64,000 nucleotides of DNA from Nitrosopumilus zosterae (GTDB lineage Archaea > Thermoproteota > Nitrososphaeria > Nitrososphaerales > Nitrosopumilaceae). Shown in pieces: positions 26,948-35,197 of the stretch. Positions within the stretch are counted from its first letter, which is position 1. Every line of letters begins with the position of its first letter. Location: positions 186,001 through 250,000 of the forward strand of contig NZ_AP026695.1 of the NCBI RefSeq assembly GCF_025998175.1. Reading direction: 5' to 3'. The position numbers and the translations under genes are program-made. The notes under the pieces were generated by a model, which saw only the letters and a list, made by a program, of their open reading frames with translations, ran no database searches and was not told the DNA's origin.

Positions 26948-27553
26948 ATGTCAGAACTGGGGACAAAAAAGTCTGACGGATTATCCCGAAGAGACTTTCT
27001 AAAGTTGATGGGTGCCGCAGGAACTGGACTAGCATTTGCTCCGTTTGTTCCATTTGGCAATTTCATGCCAAATCCAAATCAGGCATCACTTGAAAAAGTC
27101 CCCGTAATTTTACCTGATGGCACTCAGGCAAATATCAATACGTATCCAATTAATCACGCCGAAGTAATCACATATCCATCAACTGGTGATGCGGCACTTG
27201 ATGCTGAAGCATTTCGTAAATGGCAATTCATCAGACTTCCTGAAGAGTTAGGTGGAAGAAAAAAAGACACATCGTCTCTTAGAGCATACAGTATGATATG
27301 CTTGCATCTTTGGTGCTTGTGGAAATATTGGCCAGATGAGGGAAGAAAGAGAGGCGAATGTCCCTGCCATGGCAGTATGTATGATCCAGTTACTGGAACA
27401 GCTTTTGTTGGTCCGGCATCAGTGCAAGCTGCACCATCAAACACATTAGCTCAATTGACTCTTGAGATAGATTCTGATGGATTTGTATTTATTTTACCAC
27501 CAAAGTTTAACGCAAATGATAATGGAGTAATTGGATATGGCCGCTTCGCTTGA
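26948..27553 (+). CDS. Rieske iron-sulfur protein of the cytochrome bc-type complex
   Basis: A 201-residue Rieske subunit. The N-terminus has a twin-arginine export signal (SRRDFLK, residues 13-19) followed by a hydrophobic stretch, so the folded cluster domain is carried across the membrane by Tat and stays anchored. The [2Fe-2S] ligands follow the CxH...CxxH pattern: Cys118/His120 (ICLHLWC) and Cys138/His141 (CPCHGSMYD). Cys123 and Cys140 are in place for the usual disulfide. It transfers electrons from quinol at the Qo site to the copper-protein acceptor. The gene overlaps the cytochrome b start by 17 nt, indicating one operon. Confidence 0.93.
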   Translation: MSELGTKKSDGLSRRDFLKLMGAAGTGLAFAPFVPFGNFMPNPNQASLEKVPVILPDGTQANINTYPINHAEVITYPSTGDAALDAEAFRKWQFIRLPEELGGRKKDTSSLRAYSMICLHLWCLWKYWPDEGRKRGECPCHGSMYDPVTGTAFVGPASVQAAPSNTLAQLTLEIDSDGFVFILPPKFNANDNGVIGYGRFA

Positions 27554-29120
27554 GAGAAGAACCGGAGCTGTTGGCTTTTTTTACTGGCTTTGGGATGGTG
27601 TAGATAGAACTATCTTTACTGCAATCAAGTTTTCATTTCCTGCAAGATTTGTAAGTCCTTTTGGATTTTTGGGAATGCTAACGTTTACTGTGTTTATCAT
27701 ACTTGGAGTTTCAGGAGCTCTTCTCATGTTTTACTATCAACCAATGTTGGATAGGGCGTGGGATAGTGTCCAATTCATTAACGACGAAGTTCCATTTGGT
27801 TTTCACATAAGAAATATTCACTATCATGGTTCCAACGCAATGGTTCTCTTGGCTGTACTTCACATGTATTACCAATACTTTAGTGGAAGATACAAAATCA
27901 GAAATGAAGTTCTGTGGATGACGGGAGTCATTCTTGGAGTTGTAACAATTCTTGAAGCATTTACTGGATATGATGTTATTTTCAGTGAAAGAGCAGAACT
28001 TGCAATTAGCATTGCAGCATCTCTGACAACTTCGATTCCTGTTGCAGGTCCGACAATCCGTGACGCTGCGTTAGGCAGTGGATTCTCAGACTTTGTATTA
28101 AGATTCTATGCTCAACACGTATTCTTGTTACCTATTGTGATGCTTGGACTGATGGCTGTCCACTTTCCAAGATTTTTGGTCTTTGATGTGCCTATGGTGA
28201 TGGCAATAGGTGGCGCGATTCTCATCACTGGAGGCGTATTCCCGATTGATATGGGATTCAAGTTTGAACCAACAGTGCCGCCAGGTGTAACTGTTCCTGA
28301 ATGGTATCTGACAGGAATTTATGCATTCATGAGAACACAGTATGACAAATTTGTTACGGGATTGTTATGGCCTTTACTATTCATCATATCGTTGGTATTG
28401 ATACCCTTCATAGACAGATACAAGAAATTCTCGTGGAGAGACAGACCGCTCATCACTGCATTTGGCATTACTAGCCTTGCCCAAATTATGGTTACAACAT
28501 ATTGGGGATTCTACATTTCTCCGGATGTATCAGTTCCGCTAGTAGAGCGTTTGGTCATTGATCCGATATTCTTCTATTCGACAATGATCTTGATGGTGCC
28601 ACTTGGATTTGGATTCACATACATGATGATAAAACTTGCAAATGAAGCTGAAAGAAAATCAAAACTTGCAAAAAGTACAGGACCAAAAAAAGTGGCCACA
28701 ATCAATCTTTCTGAAAAATGGATTAACTGGCTACTTGTTGCGCTTTTGGCATTCCAAGTGTTCCTAAACATTGCAGCATACAATGCCGCATTAATTGGAA
28801 TGAAGAACATTTCATTATTCTTTGTTGGAATTATTCTGTTGGTGTTTGCAGCATTCTTCCATATCTACAGATATGCACTAAGTCAAGAAAAGAGTGCACC
28901 GCCACCCCCACCTACTCTAGTACAGGATGAAAAACCAAAACTGGCAGAACCAGTATCTGTAGAACAAAGTAAACTACCAAAAGGTGATTCTTTACCTGAA
29001 GGAAAGCCAGAACCAAAAGAATTAGCACCTGAGGTTCCAACACCAAAGACTCAGGCAGATTTGGGAGTTGGTGCAGATAACAATCTGAATGTTGGTTCTG
29101 GAGATCTTAACAAACCATGA
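27537..29120 (+). CDS. Cytochrome b (b/b6-type) subunit of quinol oxidoreductase
   Basis: A membrane subunit of about 527 residues. The heme-ligating histidine pairs are seen in HIRNIHYHGSN with VLHMYYQYFSG, and in the later AQHVFLLP and AVHFPRF helices. VTVPEWYLTGIYAFMR is the PEWY motif of the Qo site. Eight or more hydrophobic helices span about residues 30-440. The C-terminal 90 residues are hydrophilic, proline- and lysine-rich (SAPPPPPTLVQDEKPKLAEP...), an extension not usual in b or b6 proteins. The ATG at 27537 has a GGAG element 9 nt upstream. A TTG at 27531 is an alternative. With the Rieske protein and the downstream cupredoxin it forms the complex III equivalent of the ammonia-oxidation chain. 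Confidence 0.92.
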   Translation: MAASLERRTGAVGFFYWLWDGVDRTIFTAIKFSFPARFVSPFGFLGMLTFTVFIILGVSGALLMFYYQPMLDRAWDSVQFINDEVPFGFHIRNIHYHGSNAMVLLAVLHMYYQYFSGRYKIRNEVLWMTGVILGVVTILEAFTGYDVIFSERAELAISIAASLTTSIPVAGPTIRDAALGSGFSDFVLRFYAQHVFLLPIVMLGLMAVHFPRFLVFDVPMVMAIGGAILITGGVFPIDMGFKFEPTVPPGVTVPEWYLTGIYAFMRTQYDKFVTGLLWPLLFIISLVLIPFIDRYKKFSWRDRPLITAFGITSLAQIMVTTYWGFYISPDVSVPLVERLVIDPIFFYSTMILMVPLGFGFTYMMIKLANEAERKSKLAKSTGPKKVATINLSEKWINWLLVALLAFQVFLNIAAYNAALIGMKNISLFFVGIILLVFAAFFHIYRYALSQEKSAPPPPPTLVQDEKPKLAEPVSVEQSKLPKGDSLPEGKPEPKELAPEVPTPKTQADLGVGADNNLNVGSGDLNKP

Positions 29121-29140
29121 TCTCGAAGATTCTAAAGAAA

Positions 29141-29149
29141 CTTTATAAG
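29141..29149 (+). promoter_or_regulatory. TATA box of the cupredoxin gene
   Basis: CTTTATAAG is centred about 28 nt before the ATG at 29173, so the copper protein can be transcribed independently of cytochrome b. Confidence 0.55.
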
Positions 29150-29172
29150 AACTTTGGAGGCGTAAAAAAATT

Positions 29173-29631
29173 ATGAGTGGTCCGTCAAGTCATGCATATG
29201 GAATTGGAGTAATTGCATTAATTATCGGCATGTCTGCATCTGTAGTCTTTTACACTTCATTTTATCTTCCAGAATCATTGGCAAAGCCATCAGTTGATGA
29301 ACACATCTTACATCCTGAAAAAGGATTGCTGATTGAAATAGTTCCAGGTGCAGTAATTGAGGGTAATGAAAACTATGTTCCAAACAAGGCAGAAGTATTA
29401 TTGACTGTCGATAATCTTGTAACTTGGCAAAATAATGACGACACTGCACATACGGTTACTCCTGATCACAGACATTCTGATAGTTATAGTGGAGACTTTG
29501 GCTCATCAGGTGTTCTCAAACCAGGCGACACATATGAATTTCTGTTCACTGAGCCTCAAGAGGTTCATTATCACTGTCAACCACATCCATGGATGACTGG
29601 TTCCCTTACTGTAGAAATAAGTAGATTCTAG
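29173..29631 (+). CDS. Membrane-anchored plastocyanin-like blue copper protein
   Basis: A 152-residue cupredoxin. One N-terminal transmembrane helix (about residues 9-31, YGIGVIALIIGMSASVVFY) tethers it outside the membrane. The type 1 copper ligands are complete: His93 (DTAHTVTPD), Cys135 (HYHCQ), His138 (PHP) and Met141 (WM). Ammonia-oxidising archaea lack c-type cytochromes and use such copper proteins as mobile or tethered electron carriers. Its location next to the Rieske/cytochrome b genes suggests it accepts electrons from that complex and passes them to the terminal oxidase. It ends convergently with a 4-nt overlap with the next minus-strand gene. Confidence 0.93.
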   Translation: MSGPSSHAYGIGVIALIIGMSASVVFYTSFYLPESLAKPSVDEHILHPEKGLLIEIVPGAVIEGNENYVPNKAEVLLTVDNLVTWQNNDDTAHTVTPDHRHSDSYSGDFGSSGVLKPGDTYEFLFTEPQEVHYHCQPHPWMTGSLTVEISRF

Positions 29632-29978
29632 ATAGAATACTTTGCAAAAATTATTTGGCTCTCAATTTCTTTGTGCTGCTCAATAATTGATGCTCTGAAT
29701 TTTACTTCATGCTCTTGTTTTGGCTCGAATTTAATCAATGCAGTAAACTCTGCTTTGTTTTCAGGCATAACGTCTTTGTTGATAAATAACCTTGAAACGT
29801 TTTGTGAAATGTTTTTTCCATTGTATGATTTGTAAACAATATGTTCATTTGAATCCAAAATCTGCGTATTGATTACAACTCCGTCATATCTTCCAGGATA
29901 TGAAACTAAAACTGTCCCTTTGATTTCTGAATCTGGATGAATCTCAGTTAAATTAATCTTGAATTCTATGTCTTTCAC
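29628..29978 (-). CDS. Small beta-rich protein of unknown function
   Basis: The open frame runs to 30026, but that upstream part lies inside the tRNA-Arg gene. The likely start is the GTG at 29978, giving about 116 residues beginning VKDIEFKINLTEIHPDSEIK. The protein is soluble and strongly beta-patterned (GTVLVSYPGRYDGVVINTQIL, AEFTALIKFEPKQEHEVKFRASI), reminiscent of an immunoglobulin- or arrestin-like sandwich. I see no catalytic motif or signal peptide. It converges on the cupredoxin gene with a 4-nt overlap. Confidence 0.55.
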   Translation of the reverse strand: MKDIEFKINLTEIHPDSEIKGTVLVSYPGRYDGVVINTQILDSNEHIVYKSYNGKNISQNVSRLFINKDVMPENKAEFTALIKFEPKQEHEVKFRASIIEQHKEIESQIIFAKYSI

Positions 29979-30017
29979 AAAACATCCCACGTAAATAATA
30001 ATAAATAATTTTGTAAA

Positions 30018-30092
30018 CGGGCCCAAAGGGCTTCGATCCCTTGGCGTCTGGATTAGAAGTCCAGCACTCTATCCATGCTGAGTTATGAGCCC
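30018..30092 (-). tRNA. tRNA-Arg (TCT)
   Basis: The minus strand gives acceptor GGGCTCA (30092-30086) pairing with TGGGCCC (30025-30019) with one G-U pair. The D-stem is ACTC/GAGT, the anticodon stem CTGGA/TCCAG with loop CTTCTAA (anticodon TCT), and the T-stem AAGGG/CCCTT with ATCGAAG. The discriminator is G at 30018. No intron is present and CCA is not encoded. TCT reads AGA and AGG arginine codons. Confidence 0.96.
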
Positions 30093-30124
30093 AAAAACCT
30101 GACAATTAATACCATTTTAAGGGT

Positions 30125-30967
30125 TTACAGCCACTTCTTCTGGTAATTTTCTCTTTCCATTTTAAAGAGAAATTGCTGTGAATAACCTGCAAAAGGTCCA
30201 AAGTGATTAACAATCTTTTCATGTAAAGTATCGTATTGTTTTTCAGTTACAGTTTTTGTGTCTAGCTGAAATTTATCGAAATAGTATTTTTCTAAAATTC
30301 TAATCATCCACCTATCTAATGGAAATGCTTCTAATTTTTCTAATGAAAACAGCATTACACAATCTGCAACTTTGTTTCCAACTCCTGGGATCGTACAAAT
30401 ACTTTGTTTGCATTCTTCATATTTGCATTTTTTTAATAATTCCAAATCAATTTTCTCTAAAAGGATCATCCTTGCTGCCTCTTTGATGAATTTATCTCTG
30501 TACCCAACACCACAACTTTTAATTTCATTTATTGATGCTTTGGCAAGTTTCTCCGGTTTGGGAAATAAAAAAAACTCTTGATTTTCATATTCTACTTTTG
30601 TCCCAAATTTTTTTGATAAATTTTCTAAACTAGTTTTGATTTTTTGTATGTTGGAGTTTGATGATACAATAAATGATATTAAACATTGAAATGGATCTTG
30701 TCTGAGAATTCTTAAACCTGGATATTTTTTTACAGCATTTTTGACCGTCTTATCTTTTGAAATTGATTTTATGATGCTCTCTGTATTGTCTTTTTTTCTA
30801 AAGAAATCTGTTCTTGAATTATGAAAAGAATCAATTATTCCTTTTTCATCCACACGAAGAACATCTTGGCCGTTTACTCCATACCAATAATTTTCATTTT
30901 TTTTCCAAAGAAATACTTGACCGCTATTAATTGAATTTTCTACATTTATTGTGCTGTATTTTTGCAT
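30125..30967 (-). CDS. 8-oxoguanine DNA glycosylase / AP lyase (OGG1-like)
   Basis: A helix-hairpin-helix GPD glycosylase of about 280 residues. The N-terminal NSGQVFLWKK resembles the OGG1 N-domain. The HhH motif TIPGVGNKVADC contains the lyase lysine (Lys206 in the longer frame) and AFPLDRWM the catalytic Asp (Asp225). CGVGYRDKFI is also family-typical. It should remove 8-oxoguanine and nick the abasic strand. I choose ATG 30967, just past the stop of the upstream nuclease gene. An ATG at 30988 would overlap that gene by 20 nt. It lies in the same direction as the aCPSF2-like gene and is probably co-transcribed. Confidence 0.85.
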   Translation of the reverse strand: MQKYSTINVENSINSGQVFLWKKNENYWYGVNGQDVLRVDEKGIIDSFHNSRTDFFRKKDNTESIIKSISKDKTVKNAVKKYPGLRILRQDPFQCLISFIVSSNSNIQKIKTSLENLSKKFGTKVEYENQEFFLFPKPEKLAKASINEIKSCGVGYRDKFIKEAARMILLEKIDLELLKKCKYEECKQSICTIPGVGNKVADCVMLFSLEKLEAFPLDRWMIRILEKYYFDKFQLDTKTVTEKQYDTLHEKIVNHFGPFAGYSQQFLFKMERENYQKKWL

Positions 30968-30968
30968 G

Positions 30969-32234
30969 TTATACAGTAATTTCTTCATTAACTGCAGGTG
31001 AAAATGCCTCTAACCCGAATTTCTCATGAATTTCTTGTGCAAAAATATCACATGATTCAGAATCGCCATGAACGGTCAACACTTTGGGATTGCCCTTTAT
31101 TTTTTTGATCATATCAAACAGCTCTTTTCTATCTGCATGTCCTGAAAATTCAAACTGCCTTACCTCTGCCTCGACATTTAGATCTTTTCCTCTGGTTGAA
31201 ACCTTTCCTGTTTCTAGTAATTTTCTTCCTGGCGTGCCCTCTCCCTGGTATGACACAAGAGCTATCCCATTTTTGCTGTCAAAAGACAGTTGCTGCAAAT
31301 AGTATACTGCATTTCCGCCAACTAGCATCCCTGCTGGTGATATCACAACACATGGTTCTTCCATTGCACGTTTTCTATCTGCATGTTCAGTAATTGCAGT
31401 TGCACTCTTTATTGCATCAGAAAATATTTTTGGATCTCTGAGATATTCTGGATATCTAAACATTATTTCATTTACCTTCAATGCCATTCCATCCATTATG
31501 ATTTTATGTTTGAAATTCGAACTTCGTAAAACGCATGCAATCTCTTGTGAACGCTCAACTGAGAATGATGGGATGAATAATATTCCTTTTCTATCCATTA
31601 CCTCGTTTGCAAATTCTATTAGTTCGGATTCTGATTCTTTTCTTGGCTTTTGTTCTGTTTTTGCATACGTACTCTCAGTAATCAACATGTCAATTTCCCC
31701 AATGTCTAAATCCATCTCTCGAAGCATTCTTGAACCATGAGTCTTGATATCTCCTGTGTAGAAGAGTCGTCTTTTCTCTGATTCTACTAAAACCGTACTT
31801 CCACCAATCACATGACCTGATTCTCTTAACTCAAAAGTTGCATTACCTTTGGTAATTTTCTGCTTGAATCCAATCTCTTTTGCATTTTTCATCATGTTGT
31901 TTACTTCGGGCAGGTCAAATGGATGTGAATTTTTTTCAATTTTTAGCATATCCTCAATTAATAACTTTGATAAATCAAATGTTGGTGGTGTGGCATAGAC
32001 ATCGGTATTCCCACTGACAAACAGTGATGGGACATTTCCTGAATGATCTAAATGAGCATGAGAGATAATTATTGCATCCAAATCTTTTGGTTTGACATGA
32101 AGCGGATATTGCGGAGGCGTCCCCCTTCTGCCAAACAATACCCCATAATCTAGCAAGAGATTTGTTCCATTACAATTTACCAAAAATCCCGATCTGCCAA
32201 CTTCGTTTGCGGCTCCTAAAACTTTAACATTCAA
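30969..32234 (-). CDS. Beta-CASP metallo-beta-lactamase ribonuclease (aCPSF2-like)
   Basis: A 421-residue enzyme of the CPSF/RNase J beta-CASP family. The metal-binding motifs are in order: SHAHLDHSG (about residues 58-66, two-zinc site), ESGHVIGG, FYTGDIK, then the beta-CASP region PSFSVERSQEI, SPAGMLVGG and the C-terminal FSGHADRKEL. No N-terminal KH domains are present, which separates it from aCPSF1 and fits the shorter aCPSF2 type. These enzymes have endo- and 5'-3' exoribonuclease activity in RNA processing and decay. It is divergent from the small 32348 gene. The final codons abut the OGG1-like start. Confidence 0.88.
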   Translation of the reverse strand: MNVKVLGAANEVGRSGFLVNCNGTNLLLDYGVLFGRRGTPPQYPLHVKPKDLDAIIISHAHLDHSGNVPSLFVSGNTDVYATPPTFDLSKLLIEDMLKIEKNSHPFDLPEVNNMMKNAKEIGFKQKITKGNATFELRESGHVIGGSTVLVESEKRRLFYTGDIKTHGSRMLREMDLDIGEIDMLITESTYAKTEQKPRKESESELIEFANEVMDRKGILFIPSFSVERSQEIACVLRSSNFKHKIIMDGMALKVNEIMFRYPEYLRDPKIFSDAIKSATAITEHADRKRAMEEPCVVISPAGMLVGGNAVYYLQQLSFDSKNGIALVSYQGEGTPGRKLLETGKVSTRGKDLNVEAEVRQFEFSGHADRKELFDMIKKIKGNPKVLTVHGDSESCDIFAQEIHEKFGLEAFSPAVNEEITV

Positions 32235-32314
32235 GAATTATGATGCTTTTTTATCGACGTTAAAACCTTCTTAGAGTGCATCCGATCATTATGCTTGTAA
32301 TGGAATCTACACAA

Positions 32315-32324
32315 GCTTTAATTA
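32315..32324 (+). promoter_or_regulatory. TATA box of the 70-residue unknown gene
   Basis: GCTTTAATTA is centred 28 nt before the ATG at 32348, which fits a leaderless transcript. Confidence 0.5.
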
Positions 32325-32347
32325 GTGTAAGCTAAGATCCGATCCTC

Positions 32348-32560
32348 ATGGGAAGAAGCTTCCAAGAATGGTTAGGACAACAAGATCAAGCCGTCGTCGC
32401 TAAAACACGTGCTGGTGACGAAGCAAACAAACCACTCCTAAACCAAATTAACTGGATTTGGGTAAACAATCTGATGAATCAGAAAGCAGACCTTAATCCT
32501 TCTTCAGCTGAACTACTTGACTGGGTAACTTCTGGTCAAATAGATGCAATGAGAAAATAA
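32348..32560 (+). CDS. Small acidic/neutral protein of unknown function (70 residues)
   Basis: A 70-residue single-gene transcription unit with its own TATA box upstream and a hairpin plus T-run directly downstream. The sequence is soluble and helical (RSFQEWLGQQDQAVVAKTRA, PLLNQINWIWVNNLMNQK, SAELLDWVTSGQIDAMRK) with five tryptophans or other large aromatics and no cysteine. Codon use (GAC, AAC, CCA, GGT) resembles that of the highly expressed S-layer gene rather than its AT-rich neighbours, suggesting an abundant protein. I do not recognise a family. The downstream neighbour is a ferredoxin with its own promoter. Confidence 0.75.
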   Translation: MGRSFQEWLGQQDQAVVAKTRAGDEANKPLLNQINWIWVNNLMNQKADLNPSSAELLDWVTSGQIDAMRK

Positions 32561-32592
32561 ACGTGCAAAACACGTTATCTTTTTGTTTTTTA
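32560..32592 (+). terminator. Hairpin and T-run terminator
   Basis: AACGTG (32560-32565), loop CAAAA and CACGTT (32571-32576) form a 6-bp hairpin at the stop codon of the small gene, followed by several T tracts up to about 32600. It resembles an intrinsic terminator. Confidence 0.6.
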
Positions 32593-32667
32593 AATTTTTC
32601 AATCTAAATTCTACGCACATGTTTTGATTCGATCTTTTTCATAACAGAGTTATGATTTTCGATCATG

Positions 32668-32677
32668 GTTTAAATAG
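32668..32677 (+). promoter_or_regulatory. TATA box of the ferredoxin gene
   Basis: GTTTAAATAG is centred 29 nt before the ATG at 32702. Confidence 0.55.
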
Positions 32678-32701
32678 TGACCAAGCGGTATTAATTTTGT
32701 A

Positions 32702-33004
32702 ATGCCAATAGCAATACTTCCAGACATTGATGAACAAAGATGTATCGGATGTGCACTATGTGTAGAAATCTGTACAACTCTTGGTCCTGATGTCCTTAGA
32801 GTAAAACCTGTTGAAGGCTGGAAGAGAGGTAAAGCATTTGTATTTTATCCAGAAAGATGTATTTCTGATGGTGCATGCATCGGTGTGTGCCCAACAAAAT
32901 CAATCTTTTGGATGAGACCAATGAATTACACTGCTGGACAACCAGTACCTCTTCACAAAAACGGTATCTTCATCAAAGGTTGGGCAGAAGACGCAGCACT
33001 ATAA
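32702..33004 (+). CDS. Two-cluster ferredoxin with an Asp-substituted second motif
   Basis: A 100-residue ferredoxin. The first cluster motif is complete: Cys14, Cys17, Cys20 and Cys24 (CIGCALCVEIC). The second reads CISDGACIGVCP, with Cys53, Asp56 in place of the second cysteine, Cys59 and Cys63. An Asp at this position, as in Pyrococcus and Sulfolobus ferredoxins, usually gives a [3Fe-4S] or labile Asp-ligated [4Fe-4S] cluster. The C-terminal 35 residues (MNYTAGQPVPLHKNGIFIKG) extend beyond the classical fold. Likely partners are 2-oxoacid oxidoreductases or complex I-type enzymes. It is a monocistronic unit with good codon adaptation, so it is probably a major electron carrier. Confidence 0.88.
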   Translation: MPIAILPDIDEQRCIGCALCVEICTTLGPDVLRVKPVEGWKRGKAFVFYPERCISDGACIGVCPTKSIFWMRPMNYTAGQPVPLHKNGIFIKGWAEDAAL

Positions 33005-33042
33005 GCTGAATCTTTTAGCACATTCTTTTTTCTTATTTTTAA

Positions 33043-34554
33043 TCAAACAATTGATTTTCTTTTGATCTCTTTTGGAAGAGTTTTTACAAAATGTTTTAGA
33101 AACCCATCGTTCTTGTCATAATGTATTTCTAAAAACTTGTTGTTTGAAAAAAAATCATTCCATGTTTTTTCAAATGCGGGGAATTCTTTTGGTTCAAAAT
33201 TAATTCTAACCGTTTCATGATGTGCTGCAGGAAATATGTCTGAAATTTCTATTGGGATTAACCCCAAAATAGGATTGTATTGGCATATCTGCATAGACTC
33301 AAAGTCTTTGAACTTTCTTTTCAGTCCAACATATTGATTGGACAAATAACCTGGTTTTGTACTGGATTCTTTTGTGATCAGTAATTTCTTTTTCTTTGAT
33401 TTGAATTTCCTAACCATATTGTGATATGACTGAACTTCTGGACGATATTGGTCTTCTTTAGAGTATAGGAAAATAGCTTTTTCTTTGAATTTTGGTGTAC
33501 TCAAACCAAGAAACTTATAATTTTCAGTCATTACCTCGATCATTTCAAATAATTTGGGATGGGCTCTTGCTTTTTTTATAACATATTCCCATAATCTTCC
33601 CTCATGAATTGCTTGTTTTACTTTGTCAACTTCGAGTTTAATGGCATATAGGTTGTGAATTGCCAATTCATTTATCCTGTCAACTTCATCCAGATTTCTT
33701 AATTCTTCAGGTGAGTATTTTGAGCATATTTCACAATTGCACGGAAATACCGTGATATCTGACAAGTACCTAGTTCCATCATCTGTGATGTATCTTGATT
33801 GTTTAGCATAAAGCATGTATGATGCAGAATCAAATGTGTCACATCCCAAAGCTATGGCAAATGGTATTGTTAGTGGATGTCCTGCGCCAAAAAGATGTAA
33901 GGGGATTGAGTGTGGCATCTGTTTTTTTGCAGCAACTATCATTTGTGCTAATAATCTATATTCATAAGATTCCATAAACTCAACTGGACTTCCCAAAGCT
34001 AACATTTGAAAACCGATTTTGACCAGACTCTTTGTGGATTTTGCAACAAGATCAAAATGTTCGCCACCTTGGATGGGTCCGATCCAAATTTGACCATTAT
34101 CTTCACTGTTCTCAAGTGTTTGTTTTGAAACTTGAAGAGTGTGCTTGACATATGCTTCTGCTTTTTTTATTGGCATTCCAAATCCAGTTGGCTTGTCAAG
34201 TGGAATTGCAAAATCCGTTAAGATTCCTTTTTCAAAATTTGCCATTTCTGGCGGTGACACTTTGACATCGCCGTATTCTAAAACCTGATATCCTCCAGAG
34301 TCTGTCATAATCGCACCGTCAAAATCTATAACTTTGTGAATTCCTTTTTTTATTGCATCATCACCATAATTATTTCTAGTAATGTATGCATTTGTAATGA
34401 CTAAATCAAAACCGATGTCTCTGATCTTTTTTGACGGGATTGTTTGTTTTACTGGGTGAATAACTGGAACATATGCTGGAGTCTCAATTTTGCCATGATT
34501 TGTATAAAGAGTTCCGATTCTTCCAGCCAAATCCGTTTTAGATATCTCAAACAA
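33043..34554 (-). CDS. tgtA: Archaeal tRNA-guanine(15) transglycosylase (archaeosine pathway), without PUA domain
   Basis: A 503-residue archaeosine TGT that exchanges guanine-15 in the tRNA D-loop for preQ0. The catalytic barrel covers about 1-360: TDSGGYQVLEYGDV (Asp85), LGSPVEFMESYEYRLL, and the zinc site CNCEICSKYSPEEL near residue 275. The C-terminal part (about 370-503) holds the linker-type domains only (LGLIPIEISDIFPAAHHETV). The terminal PUA domain found in the roughly 580-residue Pyrococcus enzyme appears absent, perhaps encoded separately. The start lies about 30 nt from the end of the AK6-like gene, so these two minus-strand genes are probably co-transcribed. Confidence 0.88.
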   Translation of the reverse strand: MFEISKTDLAGRIGTLYTNHGKIETPAYVPVIHPVKQTIPSKKIRDIGFDLVITNAYITRNNYGDDAIKKGIHKVIDFDGAIMTDSGGYQVLEYGDVKVSPPEMANFEKGILTDFAIPLDKPTGFGMPIKKAEAYVKHTLQVSKQTLENSEDNGQIWIGPIQGGEHFDLVAKSTKSLVKIGFQMLALGSPVEFMESYEYRLLAQMIVAAKKQMPHSIPLHLFGAGHPLTIPFAIALGCDTFDSASYMLYAKQSRYITDDGTRYLSDITVFPCNCEICSKYSPEELRNLDEVDRINELAIHNLYAIKLEVDKVKQAIHEGRLWEYVIKKARAHPKLFEMIEVMTENYKFLGLSTPKFKEKAIFLYSKEDQYRPEVQSYHNMVRKFKSKKKKLLITKESSTKPGYLSNQYVGLKRKFKDFESMQICQYNPILGLIPIEISDIFPAAHHETVRINFEPKEFPAFEKTWNDFFSNNKFLEIHYDKNDGFLKHFVKTLPKEIKRKSIV

Positions 34555-34585
34555 GTAATTTCACAATCTATAAGGCGTTATTTAA

Positions 34586-35134
34586 TCAATCAACAAAAAA
34601 TTTTTGCAAATCATTATTTTTTGTAACTAGATCAAGCCAATCTACTTTTTCATCTCCTTCATTACCTGAAATCATAACCATCACTTTCTCTATTGCTTCT
34701 TGGATGGTTTTACCAGTAATGTCTATCTGAATTGTTTTTTCTTCAAATTTACTAATTGCATCATGCGAAATAATTCCTAGTATTTCACTTCCTGTATTTT
34801 CTCTGATTTTCTCATCAGGATATCTTCTCTCTTTGTAGACCTTGATCAAGTCATAGGGACTCCTTCTTAAAATAATCATTTTCTTTACTTGATTTTTTTC
34901 TAACACATATGGTGCCAAATGTCCTATAATCAGATTGTTTTCAGAAATTTTTTCAGCGATAATTTTTTCTAGTATTTCAGTATCTACATCATTTGTATCT
35001 TGATTTTCTTCAAACAATCCTGCATCTTTTGCAATTTTGTTAATATCAAATATGACCAACCCTAATCTCTGAGCAATTTTTTCAGCAATGGTGTGTTTTC
35101 CAACACCTGGATTTCCAGTAATCACTAATGACAT
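34586..35134 (-). CDS. AK6/Fap7-like adenylate kinase family NTPase
   Basis: A 182-residue P-loop kinase. The Walker A motif GNPGVGKHT is at residues 7-15. LIIGHLAPYVL and the RRSPYDLIKVYKERRYPDEKI lid region (about 108-128) match the AK6/Fap7 group, whose members have adenylate kinase/ATPase activity and, in eukaryotes and archaea, assist maturation of the small ribosomal subunit through uS11. The length is close to the family norm. It is transcribed divergently from the YchF-type GTPase, with about 60 nt between starts. Confidence 0.8.
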   Translation of the reverse strand: MSLVITGNPGVGKHTIAEKIAQRLGLVIFDINKIAKDAGLFEENQDTNDVDTEILEKIIAEKISENNLIIGHLAPYVLEKNQVKKMIILRRSPYDLIKVYKERRYPDEKIRENTGSEILGIISHDAISKFEEKTIQIDITGKTIQEAIEKVMVMISGNEGDEKVDWLDLVTKNNDLQKFFVD

Positions 35135-35197
35135 AATATAAAATCTAACGAACTAGATTAAACGATTTCTGCAATACTAATAAGTAGAATTGAGTTT

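Noticed and set aside
29979-30026. Upstream extension of the minus-strand 29628 gene
   Set aside because: It runs into the tRNA-Arg gene; an in-frame GTG at 29978 gives a better start for the beta-rich domain.
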